Source: Methanobacteriaceae archaeon
Lineage (GTDB): Archaea > Methanobacteriota > Methanobacteria > Methanobacteriales > Methanobacteriaceae
Length of the DNA: 17,921 nt
Direction of reading: 5' to 3'
Assembly: GCA_900769095.1 (NCBI GenBank)
Contig: CAAGFH010000159.1
Span: 1-17,921 of the forward strand
The notes beneath the pieces were generated by a model. The model was not told where the DNA came from. It ran no database searches and saw only the letters and a list, made by a program, of their open reading frames with translations. Positions 7,623 through 15,087 of this stretch are shown piece by piece (the stretch's first letter is position 1; each line of letters opens with the position of its first letter). A program made the position numbers and the translations under genes.

Positions 7623-7961
7623 CTATAAAAGTTTTAAATCCCCAGTTATTTTGTCAATTATTTCATCTTCATCAGGACCAAGTGCCAAAACTGTAACACT
7701 TGATGTAGGTATCTGAGTTCTTCCAGCATCAACAACAAGATAATTAGGAACTTTATTTATGTCTGCCTGTTTTTTAAGTTCACTTAATTCTTCTAATGTC
7801 TTAACTTTTAAAACTACCTTAGCATAACCTGTCGTTTCCCATTTTCTAATCTTTTCAGGTGAAGCTTTTTTATAAGAACCAATAGAACCATGACAACATT
7901 GGGCAGCTATTTTTCCTTTACCCATCTTTAACTCTGTTCTAACAATCATCACTTGTTTCAT
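7623..7961 (-). CDS. pth2: Peptidyl-tRNA hydrolase, Pth2 type
   Basis: The 112-residue protein is the usual length for Pth2, the archaeal/eukaryotic enzyme that releases peptides from peptidyl-tRNA dropped by ribosomes. The signature GKGKIAAQCCHGSIGSY (residues 14-30) and the C-terminal core VVDAGRTQIPTSSVTVLALGP are both present. It is the first gene of the pth2-mfnE-zinc ribbon-aEF-1beta operon and is divergent from ABCE1. No Shine-Dalgarno is seen before ATG 7961, so a leaderless message is likely. Identification is confident. Confidence 0.95.
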   Translation of the reverse strand: MKQVMIVRTELKMGKGKIAAQCCHGSIGSYKKASPEKIRKWETTGYAKVVLKVKTLEELSELKKQADINKVPNYLVVDAGRTQIPTSSVTVLALGPDEDEIIDKITGDLKLL

Positions 7962-8054
7962 AACATTAAATATTAAACTATTATGTTAAAAAATTTTTGA
8001 AAATAAGGTTTAATTATTATAATAAACATAACTATTAATGATTATATTTTTTAT

Positions 8055-8059
8055 GTGAT
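8055..8059 (+). promoter_or_regulatory. Ribosome binding site that sets the ABCE1 start
   Basis: GTGAT lies 4 nt before ATG 8064. Its first three bases could be misread as a GTG start that would add three residues (V/M-I-I). ABCE1 relatives begin with M-T-R-I, which supports ATG 8064. Confidence 0.6.
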
Positions 8060-8063
8060 TATA

Positions 8064-9842
8064 ATGACTCGTATTTCAATTTTAGACAAAGATAGATGTC
8101 AACCAAAAAAATGTGATTATCTTTGTATCAATTACTGTCCAGGTGTTAGAATGGATGAAGACACCATCATAATTGACGAAGATACTAAAAAACCGTTGAT
8201 ATCTGAAGAATTATGTGAAGGATGTGGTATTTGTACAAACAGATGTCCTTTTGATGCTATTACAATCATTAACTTACCAGAAGCAGCAGGAGAGCCAATA
8301 CATAGATTTGGTCAAAACCAATTCGAATTGTTTGGACTTCCAACCCTTGAAGAAGGAACTGTTTTAGGTCTTCTTGGACAAAACGGTATTGGTAAATCTA
8401 CAATCATGAATATCTTGTCAGGGAATTTAATTCCAAACTTCGGAGACTTTGAAAACAATCCTGAAAACTGGGATGCAGTTATTGATTTTTATAAAGGATC
8501 ATCTCTTCAAAAATACTTCAAAGACTTATCAGAAGGTAAAATTAAAACTGTTTTAAAACCACAGATGGTGGACCAACTTCCAAAAGTTGTAAAAGGAAAA
8601 GTTAAAGACTTACTTAACAATGTAAACGAAAGAGACAAATTAGAATTCGTTACAAAAGAATTACAACTTGAAAACGTATTAGATAGGAAAATGGAAAACT
8701 TAAGTGGTGGGGAACTTCAAAGAGTTGCAATAGCTGCAACCGTTTTAAGAGAAGGAGATTTCTATTACTTTGACGAACCAACATCATGGCTTGACGTATC
8801 TCAAAGATTAAATGCAGTTAAAGTAATCCGTTCTCTTGCTGAAGAAGAAAAAAGCGTTCTTGTAATTGAGCACGACCTTGCTACCTTAGATGCACTATCC
8901 GATAACATCCACATTCTTTATGGTCAGCCTGGAGGATACGGGGTTGTATCCGGAAGAAAAGGTGTTCGTTTAGGAATCAATGCATACATCAACGGATTCT
9001 TATCAGAAGAAAACGTAAGAATCAGAAGAAATCCAATTGAATTTACAATCAGACCTCCAACACCTGAAGATGAAGGAGATGCACTTTCAAGCTATTCTGA
9101 TTTAAACAAAGATTACGGCGGATTTAAATTAACCGCTGATGCAGGAGAAATCTTTTATGATGAAATTGTAACTGCATTTGGTTCTAACGGTATTGGTAAA
9201 ACCACCTTTGCTAAATTACTTGCAGGAGTTGAAGAACCAACTGACGGAGAAGTTGACAGCGAAGTTACAATTGCATACAAACCACAATACATTGTATCCA
9301 ACTTCGAAGGAAGCGTTAGTGACTTCTTATACATGAATGCTCCTAGTTTCGGAAGTAAAATCTTTGAAAGTGAAATTATGAAACCATTATCCTTAGATGA
9401 TATGTTAGATAAACCAGTTAAAGGATTAAGTGGTGGGGAACTTCAAAGATTAGCTATTGCTGCAACATTATCAAAAGATGCTGAAATCTATCTTTTCGAC
9501 GAACCAACAGCATTTTTAGATGTAGAACAAAGATTAATAGCTGCAAGAGTAATCCGTAAAATGGTTGAAAGTAGAAACGCAGCTTCACTTATCGTTGATC
9601 ACGATATTGTATTTATCGATTACATCTCCGATAGAGCAATGGTATTTAACGGAACTCCTGGTTTAAACGGTCATGCATCAAAACCAACTGATTTAAGAAA
9701 TGCTATGAACGAATTTTTAGGAAATCTCAACATTACATTTAGAAGAGATAAAGAAACAAAAAGACCAAGAGTAAATAAACTTGACAGTTATAAAGACCGT
9801 GAACAAAAAGAGAAAGGAGAGTATTATTACTTATCTGATTAA
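8064..9842 (+). CDS. abce1: ABCE1 / Rli1 ribosome-recycling ATPase
   Basis: The 592-residue protein is ABCE1, the twin-ATPase iron-sulfur protein that splits archaeal and eukaryotic ribosomes after termination. The N-terminal Fe-S domain has C12, C17, C21, C25 and C51, C54, C57, C61 with canonical spacing. The first ATPase carries GQNGIGKST, the signature LSGGELQR and FDEPTSWLD; the second carries GSNGIGKTT, the same signature LSGGELQR and FDEPTAFLD, with a hinge between and after them. All catalytic motifs are intact. The gene stands alone, divergent from pth2, with a probable TATA box near 8014-8024. Identification is certain. Confidence 0.98.
   Translation: MTRISILDKDRCQPKKCDYLCINYCPGVRMDEDTIIIDEDTKKPLISEELCEGCGICTNRCPFDAITIINLPEAAGEPIHRFGQNQFELFGLPTLEEGTVLGLLGQNGIGKSTIMNILSGNLIPNFGDFENNPENWDAVIDFYKGSSLQKYFKDLSEGKIKTVLKPQMVDQLPKVVKGKVKDLLNNVNERDKLEFVTKELQLENVLDRKMENLSGGELQRVAIAATVLREGDFYYFDEPTSWLDVSQRLNAVKVIRSLAEEEKSVLVIEHDLATLDALSDNIHILYGQPGGYGVVSGRKGVRLGINAYINGFLSEENVRIRRNPIEFTIRPPTPEDEGDALSSYSDLNKDYGGFKLTADAGEIFYDEIVTAFGSNGIGKTTFAKLLAGVEEPTDGEVDSEVTIAYKPQYIVSNFEGSVSDFLYMNAPSFGSKIFESEIMKPLSLDDMLDKPVKGLSGGELQRLAIAATLSKDAEIYLFDEPTAFLDVEQRLIAARVIRKMVESRNAASLIVDHDIVFIDYISDRAMVFNGTPGLNGHASKPTDLRNAMNEFLGNLNITFRRDKETKRPRVNKLDSYKDREQKEKGEYYYLSD
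8700..8723 (+). repeat. 24-nt direct repeat inside ABCE1, copy 1
   Basis: The codons for the first ABC signature motif (LSGGELQR) are identical over 24 nt to those of the second ATPase at 9426-9449. The identity includes synonymous positions such as GGT GGG for the glycine pair. It reflects the shared motif, though synonymous identity could also come from gene conversion between the halves. Confidence 0.6.
9426..9449 (+). repeat. 24-nt direct repeat inside ABCE1, copy 2
   Basis: Second copy of the repeat at 8700-8723, encoding the signature motif of the second ATPase half. The flanking sequence differs immediately outside the repeat. Confidence 0.6.
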
Positions 9843-9870
9843 GTATCTCCTTTTTTTATTTTATTTTTTT
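9828..9870 (+). terminator. Hairpin and T-runs ending ABCE1
   Basis: TACTTA (9828-9833) and TAAGTA (9840-9845) form a 6-bp stem over the ABCE1 stop codon, followed by T7 at 9851-9857 and T7 at 9864-9870. The T-runs alone would suit archaeal termination. They also reach the stop codon of the convergent DGC gene. Confidence 0.5.
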
Positions 9871-10247
9871 TAGATATTTTCAAGTTCTTTTAAGATATAT
9901 TTTTTCAAAACATCAACTGCTTTTTCACCATCTTCATCTAAACGAACAGCATCCAATGGTTCTAAATCATATGCTTTTACAACACTATCAGCAGAAATGT
10001 TAATAATAGGATTTACATCCTTATCTTTTAAGATAACAGCAGCACAGTCATCTCCACAACCTGTGATTGTAACGATTTTTGCATCTTCTAAAATTGGAGA
10101 ACAATCTTTTTGTTGTGCAGAATACTCAGTAATACATGCTGCAACAATATTATCATTTTCCAAAGCTAATTCAACACTAGCTGCTCTTACAACTAAACCT
10201 AATGGACTTAAACCACTACATGCAACTAAAGCAATTTTATCACACAT
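9870..10247 (-). CDS. DGC-domain putative zinc-binding protein
   Basis: The 125-residue protein matches the DGC family of putative zinc-binding proteins. The N-terminus IALVACSGLSPLGLVVRAA (C10) and the block TGCGDDCA (C64, C68) are the family landmarks; C2, C38 and C49 add further possible ligands. Function is not established; members are often found near metal or redox genes. It is the last gene of the operon with the Fe-S protein and the aminotransferase: only 8 nt separate it from the Fe-S gene, and its Shine-Dalgarno (AGGTGT) overlaps that gene's stop. Metal binding is inferred from the cysteines. Confidence 0.8.
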   Translation of the reverse strand: MCDKIALVACSGLSPLGLVVRAASVELALENDNIVAACITEYSAQQKDCSPILEDAKIVTITGCGDDCAAVILKDKDVNPIINISADSVVKAYDLEPLDAVRLDEDGEKAVDVLKKYILKELENI

Positions 10248-10255
10248 TTTTACAC

Positions 10256-10990
10256 CTACTTTTTCATTCTTTCGTATCGTTTTTTAACTTTATCATAACC
10301 TCTTTTAAAGAAAGGACATCTTAAAATACAAACATTACAACCTTCCTTGTGGGCAGTACAAATTTTACGCAAGACTTTTTCATTTTCATCAAATGCATCT
10401 TCAGGACACATATCAATACAAACACCACAGGTTGAGCAGAAGTCTTCAACCCATAACATTTCATTTTCATTTTTAAATGGTAAGTTGTCTATTGATGTGT
10501 GAATCATAAAAAAGCCATTGTGCAAACCATCTTTAAATAAACATATGTTGCTTCTAGTAATTATACACTCACAAGATTGCATAGCAATTGCCCTTAAACT
10601 TAGACCATCATCTAAAGGATGTAACAAATCTGCTTGAAATCCGTTTTCTCTTAAAAAGTCGGCAAATTCATAAATATGAACCCCATAGTCTTGGAATTCC
10701 TCATCCATCAATTTGCATTTCTCACGGGAGGGTTGCATCTTTAATAACTCATCACCCATAAGAAATTTAAAAATAATTACATTATCAAAATCAATATTAA
10801 AATCCTTTTTAAACTCATCAGACAATTTTGAATAGCTAATTGATGAAAAATTATATTTTTTAGCAAGCTGATTTAATTCATCTAATAACTCATCTGAAAT
10901 TTCACGTTTAGGATTTTCAGGATTATTTATTTTATAAAAATTAGGAAGAGGTTTGTGGTATCTAAACCCCTCAAAATCTACATTAATCAT
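10256..10990 (-). CDS. QueG-like double 4Fe-4S cluster protein
   Basis: The 244-residue protein ends in two iron-sulfur motifs: C185xxC188xxC191xxxC195P and a split motif, C211 then GC218xxC221xxxC225P. The split pattern, in which the first cysteine stands well ahead of CxxCxxxCP, is that of epoxyqueuosine reductase (QueG) and reductive-dehalogenase-type proteins rather than plain ferredoxin. The middle region (YEFADFLRENGFQADLLHP, then SLRAIAMQSC) also resembles those enzymes. It is shorter than QueG (usually 350 or more) and I see no clear cobalamin-binding domain, so queuosine chemistry is not implied. Its ATG overlaps the aminotransferase stop (ATGA), implying coupled translation. An electron-transfer or reductase role in an unknown pathway is the best inference. 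Confidence 0.75.
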   Translation of the reverse strand: MINVDFEGFRYHKPLPNFYKINNPENPKREISDELLDELNQLAKKYNFSSISYSKLSDEFKKDFNIDFDNVIIFKFLMGDELLKMQPSREKCKLMDEEFQDYGVHIYEFADFLRENGFQADLLHPLDDGLSLRAIAMQSCECIITRSNICLFKDGLHNGFFMIHTSIDNLPFKNENEMLWVEDFCSTCGVCIDMCPEDAFDENEKVLRKICTAHKEGCNVCILRCPFFKRGYDKVKKRYERMKK

Positions 10991-12156
10991 TTTCTTAAAG
11001 CTTCAACAGCCTTAGGGAACTCTTCACAGAATACTTTGATTTCTTCTGTTGGAATTGAGAAACTAATACGTAAGTATCTGTCTCCAAATTTATCAGAAGT
11101 GTATTCACCTTCTCTTGTGAAAAGTCCTTTTTGAATCAAGTAATTTGACATGTCTTTTGGATTGATTCCAGCTTCATACAAATCAATAACCATCATGTTT
11201 GCATCAGACGGATAAACTGGTAAGAATATTCCATCAACTGTATCAACCATTTCTTTAATTAATCTTTGATTTTCAAAACAGGTATTTCTCATGTCTTCAT
11301 ACCAAAGATCTTTTGATTTAAGACCTGCAATAGCTCCGTATTGAGAAATAATATTTACTCCCAAATCGTTTACAACAGCGTTTTTAATAGCATCAATAAT
11401 TGGTTTTGAAGAAACAACTCCACCAATTCTTAAACCTGCCATTCCAAATATTTTAGAAAAGCTGTAAATTGTTAAGGTTTGACCTGGAGCATAATTTTCT
11501 AAAAGGAAATGTTCTCTTGCAAAGTCTTTGTAAGTAACATCATGTAAAAGATATAAATCATTTTCTTTTGCAATTTGTGCGAATTCTTTTAATTCATCTT
11601 CATTGTATGAGGAACCTAAAGGATTTAATGGATCAATTAAAACTACCATACGAGTATTTTCATCCATATTTTCTCTTAAAAGATCAGGAGTTAATTTATA
11701 CCCATATTTTTCATCATAAATAGGAACATATCTTACTTCATGTGCAAATCTATTTGCAAAGTCCCCAATAATGAAATAACCTGGATCAGATAAGATTACA
11801 TTGTCTTCAGGAGCTAATAATGCTTGCATACATAAATATAATGATTCGGTCGCACCAGAAGTTAATAATACTTCAGAGTTCTCAAAACCTAAATCTTCTA
11901 AAACTAATTTTCTAAGTTCTGAAAATCCTTCTGGGGCAGGATATCTACAGTAAGTTTTTTTACGAATAGCTTCAACCATGGCGTCAGCTATTGTATCATC
12001 ATGTAAATGGTTGGTGTTTTGACCCATCCAAATCATATCTTCATCCATGTACATATCCTCAAAAAAGTCATTTGAATTATCATAACCTTTTGGAGGCACC
12101 CTTTCAGTTTTTTTAAACTTTTTTGGGGGATTTTTTATATCAAAATTAGTCCTCAT
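10987..12156 (-). CDS. PLP-dependent class I/II aminotransferase
   Basis: This 389-residue protein is a fold-type I aminotransferase. Landmarks are the cofactor region LTSGATES (98-105), PLNPLG (176-181, N178), LLHDVTY (203-209, D206, Y209), the Schiff-base lysine in YSFSKIFGMAGLRIGG (K235, R243) and the C-terminal substrate arginine in LRISFSIP. The substrate is not evident; it resembles the aspartate/LL-diaminopimelate/histidinol-phosphate branch but with a longer N-terminus. I start it at ATG 12156 because GTGAT at 12161-12165 is a Shine-Dalgarno at correct spacing; reading that GTG as the start would add three residues. It heads a three-gene operon with the Fe-S and DGC genes, which suggests a shared pathway. 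Confidence 0.85.
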   Translation of the reverse strand: MRTNFDIKNPPKKFKKTERVPPKGYDNSNDFFEDMYMDEDMIWMGQNTNHLHDDTIADAMVEAIRKKTYCRYPAPEGFSELRKLVLEDLGFENSEVLLTSGATESLYLCMQALLAPEDNVILSDPGYFIIGDFANRFAHEVRYVPIYDEKYGYKLTPDLLRENMDENTRMVVLIDPLNPLGSSYNEDELKEFAQIAKENDLYLLHDVTYKDFAREHFLLENYAPGQTLTIYSFSKIFGMAGLRIGGVVSSKPIIDAIKNAVVNDLGVNIISQYGAIAGLKSKDLWYEDMRNTCFENQRLIKEMVDTVDGIFLPVYPSDANMMVIDLYEAGINPKDMSNYLIQKGLFTREGEYTSDKFGDRYLRISFSIPTEEIKVFCEEFPKAVEALRK

Positions 12157-12183
12157 AAATATCACTCAACAATTCCAAAATAG

Positions 12184-12192
12184 ATATATATA
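12184..12192 (-). promoter_or_regulatory. TATA box of the aminotransferase operon
   Basis: TTATATATA on the minus strand is centred about 32 nt from ATG 12156, predicting a start near 12162 and a very short leader. The 48-nt gap between radB and this operon is otherwise AT-rich with no other signal. Confidence 0.4.
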
Positions 12193-12213
12193 ATTAATTA
12201 TTAATAAAAGTAC

Positions 12214-12918
12214 CTAAATAATTCCCCTTGAAGTAATTGAGAAAATAGCTTGTTTTCCTTCAGGAATACTTCTATGACGTTTTAATGTGGCAATTCTCTG
12301 GTTGATATCATCACCACGTTCAAGTTGAATTATTGCTTTACTCCAGTACTGTAGAATAGTTCCGCCAACAGCTTTAATATCATTGTTTCCCTCATCATCA
12401 TATGAGCTGTAAATTTGATTTGTTAGAATAACTGCAACATCATATTGTCTTGCGATTTTAGATAAAATTCCCATCTGTTTACCTAATTCCTTATTTAGAC
12501 GAGAGGATTTCATATCATCTACTCTGTATAATGCAACAGCAGAATCAACGATAATTAAATCAACATCATCGTGGTTTTTTCTAAGCCATACATCAATTGA
12601 TTTGATTGTATCGTTTTGTTCTAAAAAGTTTGTTGGTTCGAAAACGATTATATTATTAGCAACTTTTGAGAAATCCTCACCAGAAATTTGTTTAATCCTG
12701 TCAATAGATATACCACCTTCAGTGTCAATGTAGATTACTTTTTTATCTGATTTAGCCACATTAACTGCTAAGGATAAAGCGACATTACTTTTACCTGAGC
12801 TTGGTGCTCCAAAAATTTGAGTAATTGTTCCTTTTTCAAATCCGCCACCTAACATAACATCAAGAGCGGAATTTGATAGGATTTTGTGAGTATCTTCAAA
12901 ATTAGCTAATACTTTCAT
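12214..12918 (-). CDS. radB: RadB, archaeal RecA-family recombination paralogue
   Basis: The 234-residue protein has the length and single-domain architecture of RadB, the euryarchaeal RadA paralogue lacking the N-terminal helix-hairpin-helix domain. Walker A is GAPSSGKS (37-44), Walker B LIIVD (121-125), and the second RecA-core motif LTNQIYSS follows. RadB binds DNA and assists RadA-mediated strand exchange. The C-terminal region ends in FSITSRGII. No Shine-Dalgarno precedes ATG 12918, but a TATA box lies about 25 nt upstream, suggesting a leaderless message. It follows the Sua5-type gene but appears to have its own promoter. Confidence 0.92.
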   Translation of the reverse strand: MKVLANFEDTHKILSNSALDVMLGGGFEKGTITQIFGAPSSGKSNVALSLAVNVAKSDKKVIYIDTEGGISIDRIKQISGEDFSKVANNIIVFEPTNFLEQNDTIKSIDVWLRKNHDDVDLIIVDSAVALYRVDDMKSSRLNKELGKQMGILSKIARQYDVAVILTNQIYSSYDDEGNNDIKAVGGTILQYWSKAIIQLERGDDINQRIATLKRHRSIPEGKQAIFSITSRGII

Positions 12919-12937
12919 AATATAAATATTGTAGTGT

Positions 12938-12949
12938 ATAAATATATAT
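12938..12949 (-). promoter_or_regulatory. TATA box of radB, leaderless promoter
   Basis: The minus-strand run AATATATATTTATA is centred about 25 nt before ATG 12918, so transcription should start at or next to the ATG. Its left side abuts the stop codon of the upstream gene at 12949. Confidence 0.45.
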
Positions 12950-13530
12950 TATTTTCTTATTATTTTTGGTTTAAAACCAGATAAATCAATAATAGATGAC
13001 GGATTATTAGAGTTTAAATTGCCAACATCAATTACCAAATCAACTTCACAATCCAATTGTTCCAATATCTCATCAGGATTATCTAAAACCTCATCATCAG
13101 AAAGATTTGCACTAGTTGTAGTTATTGGAAAAATTCTTGCAAGATTACGTGCAATATCACAATCCGGAACTCTCACACCAACACTATTTAATCCGCTTGT
13201 GATTGTTCTTGGTACAATAGGACGTTTGTTTAAAATAAATGTGTATGGTCCAGGTAAATACTCTTTAAGTTGTTCTTTTTGACTTAATGAAACCTTAGCG
13301 ACCAAATTAATAGCTTCAATATCATGTACAAGTATAGATAGCGGTTTAAGTAAACTTCTCTGTTTAATATCATAAACTTTTTTAACTGCATTTTTATTAA
13401 AAATATTGGCTCCAAGTCCATAAACAGTGTCAGTAGGATATAATACAACCCCACCATCAGCCAATACGCGAATAGCTTCAGTTATTATTTCTTCATCAAT
13501 ACAGTCAATACTTGTTTTTAAAATCTTCAT
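12949..13530 (-). CDS. sua5: Sua5/TsaC-family threonylcarbamoyl-AMP synthase
   Basis: The 193-residue protein is a single YrdC domain. YPTDTVYGLGA (31-41), KQRSLLKPLS (56-65), PGPYTFIL (93-100), GVRVPD (118-123) and TTSANLS (138-144) are the family blocks that bind ATP and L-threonine. The enzyme makes threonylcarbamoyl-adenylate, the first step of the universal t6A37 tRNA modification. It lacks the Sua5 C-terminal domain that many archaeal proteins carry, so it is the short TsaC-like form; the KxR..KP block argues against the YciO paralogue. GGTAG near 13536-13540 is a weak Shine-Dalgarno. It is divergent from the phosphotransferase gene. Confidence 0.85.
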   Translation of the reverse strand: MKILKTSIDCIDEEIITEAIRVLADGGVVLYPTDTVYGLGANIFNKNAVKKVYDIKQRSLLKPLSILVHDIEAINLVAKVSLSQKEQLKEYLPGPYTFILNKRPIVPRTITSGLNSVGVRVPDCDIARNLARIFPITTTSANLSDDEVLDNPDEILEQLDCEVDLVIDVGNLNSNNPSSIIDLSGFKPKIIRK

Positions 13531-13551
13531 TTAAACTACCTAACAAATATA

Positions 13552-13575
13552 TTATATAAAATCTTTATATATAAA
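13552..13575. promoter_or_regulatory. Overlapping divergent promoters
   Basis: Two TATA boxes lie in a 47-nt gap. TTATATAAA at 13552-13560 is about 22 nt before ATG 13578 on the plus strand, predicting a nearly leaderless start. TTTATATATAAA at 13564-13575 is placed for a minus-strand start near 13544, giving a leader of about 13 nt. The core promoters interleave, so the two genes may compete for polymerase. Confidence 0.45.
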
Positions 13576-13577
13576 TT

Positions 13578-14144
13578 ATGCTTCAAAGTTTAAGACCCTT
13601 ATTAACTAAAATATTGAACCCTGTTGCCAGTAGATTAAATATCAATCCAAATATTGTAACGGTGATTTCTCCGTTTGTTGCACTTGTTGCAGCGTATGGA
13701 TTTGCAAATAAATTACTGATTTTAGGAACAATAGCTATTCTTCTTTCCGGATTTTTAGATGTTGTAGATGGTGCTGTTGCACGTTATCATAACAGATCAT
13801 CTAAATTTGGTGCATTTCTTGACTCAACAATGGACAGATTTGCAGATGCTATTATTTACATTGGAATAATATTTGGTGGATATTGTGACTGGTTTGTTGG
13901 AGTGCTTGCAATTCATTCTGCAATATGTGTAAGCTATGTAAGAGCAAGAGCAGAATCTCAAGGTGTTGAATGTAATATTGGAATTGCAGAGCGTGCGGTT
14001 CGTATGATTATTTTAATGGCTGGAGCAATTATCGGATATTTCGCAGGAGATATCTACTTTACATACATAATTTACATATTAGTAATCTTATCTTACTTTA
14101 CTGTTGGACAGAGAATATTACATGTTTGGAGGCAGTTAAAATGA
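13578..14144 (+). CDS. CDP-alcohol phosphotransferase, likely archaetidylinositol phosphate synthase
   Basis: The 188-residue integral membrane protein carries the full CDP-alcohol phosphotransferase signature: D61-V-V-D64-G65-A-V-A68-R69, then G78, D82 and D86. These residues bind two metals and the CDP-lipid. About six membrane segments surround it. In Methanobacteriales the close family member makes archaetidyl-myo-inositol phosphate from CDP-archaeol and inositol phosphate; I favour that, but archaetidylglycerol phosphate synthase is the alternative. No Shine-Dalgarno precedes the ATG, in line with a leaderless message. Its TGA overlaps the next ATG (ATGA). Confidence 0.8.
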   Translation: MLQSLRPLLTKILNPVASRLNINPNIVTVISPFVALVAAYGFANKLLILGTIAILLSGFLDVVDGAVARYHNRSSKFGAFLDSTMDRFADAIIYIGIIFGGYCDWFVGVLAIHSAICVSYVRARAESQGVECNIGIAERAVRMIILMAGAIIGYFAGDIYFTYIIYILVILSYFTVGQRILHVWRQLK

Positions 14145-14383
14145 GCGAACTTGAAAGTCCTGAAAAAATAGCAAAAGATATTGCAAAATTAGAAAGAAAT
14201 CTTAATCAGGTAGCACATATCACTTTTGAAGAAAAAGAAAAAGAAGTGTATGACAGAGCTATTGATTACTGGAACGATTCCAAATATTATCTTGAAAAAG
14301 AAGATATGAGGACTGCATTCGGTTGTATTGAATACAGTCACGGATTATTAGATGCTTTAAGGATGATTCATGGAATCATCTAA
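14141..14383 (+). CDS. DUF357-family small helical protein
   Basis: The 80-residue protein is predicted all-alpha and charged (SPEKIAKDIAKLERNLNQVA, then YDRAIDYWNDSKYYLEKED and AFGCIEYSHGLLDALRMI), matching the archaeal DUF357 family. Function is unknown; it resembles small helical-hairpin proteins such as HEPN/PaREP1-like folds, but no catalytic residues are evident. The start is ATG 14141, placed by GGAGG at 14128-14132 and overlapping the phosphotransferase stop by 4 nt; a TTG at 14126 is not needed. Close coupling with the lipid gene is conserved-looking but its meaning is inference. Confidence 0.8.
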   Translation: MSELESPEKIAKDIAKLERNLNQVAHITFEEKEKEVYDRAIDYWNDSKYYLEKEDMRTAFGCIEYSHGLLDALRMIHGII

Positions 14384-15078
14384 ACATCAATTTTACTATT
14401 TATCAAAGAGTCATCACCAACTGAAATTATTTCACCATCTAAAACTTCGATAACTCTATCAGCTAGTTTAGCTACATCCATATCATGAGTTACAATGATT
14501 AATGTTACATTTTTATCTTCGTGTAAATCAATTAATTGCTTAAGGATTTTACTACTTGTCTTTGAATCTAGTGCTCCTGTTGGTTCATCTGCCAATATAA
14601 TTGATGGTTCGTTAGCAAGTGCACGAGCAATAGCTACTCTTTGACGTTCACCACCAGATAATTTATTTGGCAAGATTTTAGCTTTACCATTAAGACCAAC
14701 ATCATCCAATAATTTCAATGCACGAGCTCTCATGTCCTTTGAGGAGATTTTTTGAGTATACATTGGAATTTCAACATTTTCAACTACAGAAAGGTTTGGA
14801 ATCAAGTTGTGTAATTGGAATATAAAACCAATTTGATTTGATCTAAACTCATTTAACTTTTTGGATGTTTTTAAGTCCTTACCAGCAACAGATATTGATC
14901 CAGAATCAGGAATATCTAATGCACCAATCATATTAAGCAAAGTGGATTTACCAGAACCTGACGGTCCGATAATTGATACGAATTCCCCTTCTTTGATTGT
15001 GAGATTAATTCCATTTAATGCTTTAATTTTTCCATTTTCATAACTTTTGTATAAATCTTTTATTTCTACAGCATTCAT
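14380..15078 (-). CDS. MacB/LolD-type ABC transporter ATPase
   Basis: The 232-residue ATPase has Walker A GPSGSGKST (38-46), Q-loop Q88, signature LSGGERQR (140-147), Walker B ILADEP with E165, D-loop ALDS and switch H198. Length and sequence match the MacB/LolD/FtsE-like exporter class. A good Shine-Dalgarno (GAGGTGAT) overlaps the end of the permease gene, so the two form an operon. Its TAG stop (14380-14382) overlaps the DUF357 stop on the other strand. The transported substrate is unknown; relatives mediate mechanotransmission, peptide or lipoprotein export. Confidence 0.9.
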   Translation of the reverse strand: MNAVEIKDLYKSYENGKIKALNGINLTIKEGEFVSIIGPSGSGKSTLLNMIGALDIPDSGSISVAGKDLKTSKKLNEFRSNQIGFIFQLHNLIPNLSVVENVEIPMYTQKISSKDMRARALKLLDDVGLNGKAKILPNKLSGGERQRVAIARALANEPSIILADEPTGALDSKTSSKILKQLIDLHEDKNVTLIIVTHDMDVAKLADRVIEVLDGEIISVGDDSLINSKIDV

Positions 15079-15087
15079 AAAATCACC

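Noticed and set aside
8700..9449. Direct repeats in ABCE1 as evidence of a mobile insertion
   Set aside because: Both encode the conserved ABC signature motif of the two ATPase halves of one protein.
10256..10990. Calling the Fe-S protein epoxyqueuosine reductase
   Set aside because: Only the Fe-S motif pattern matches; the protein is too short and no cobalamin-binding region is evident.
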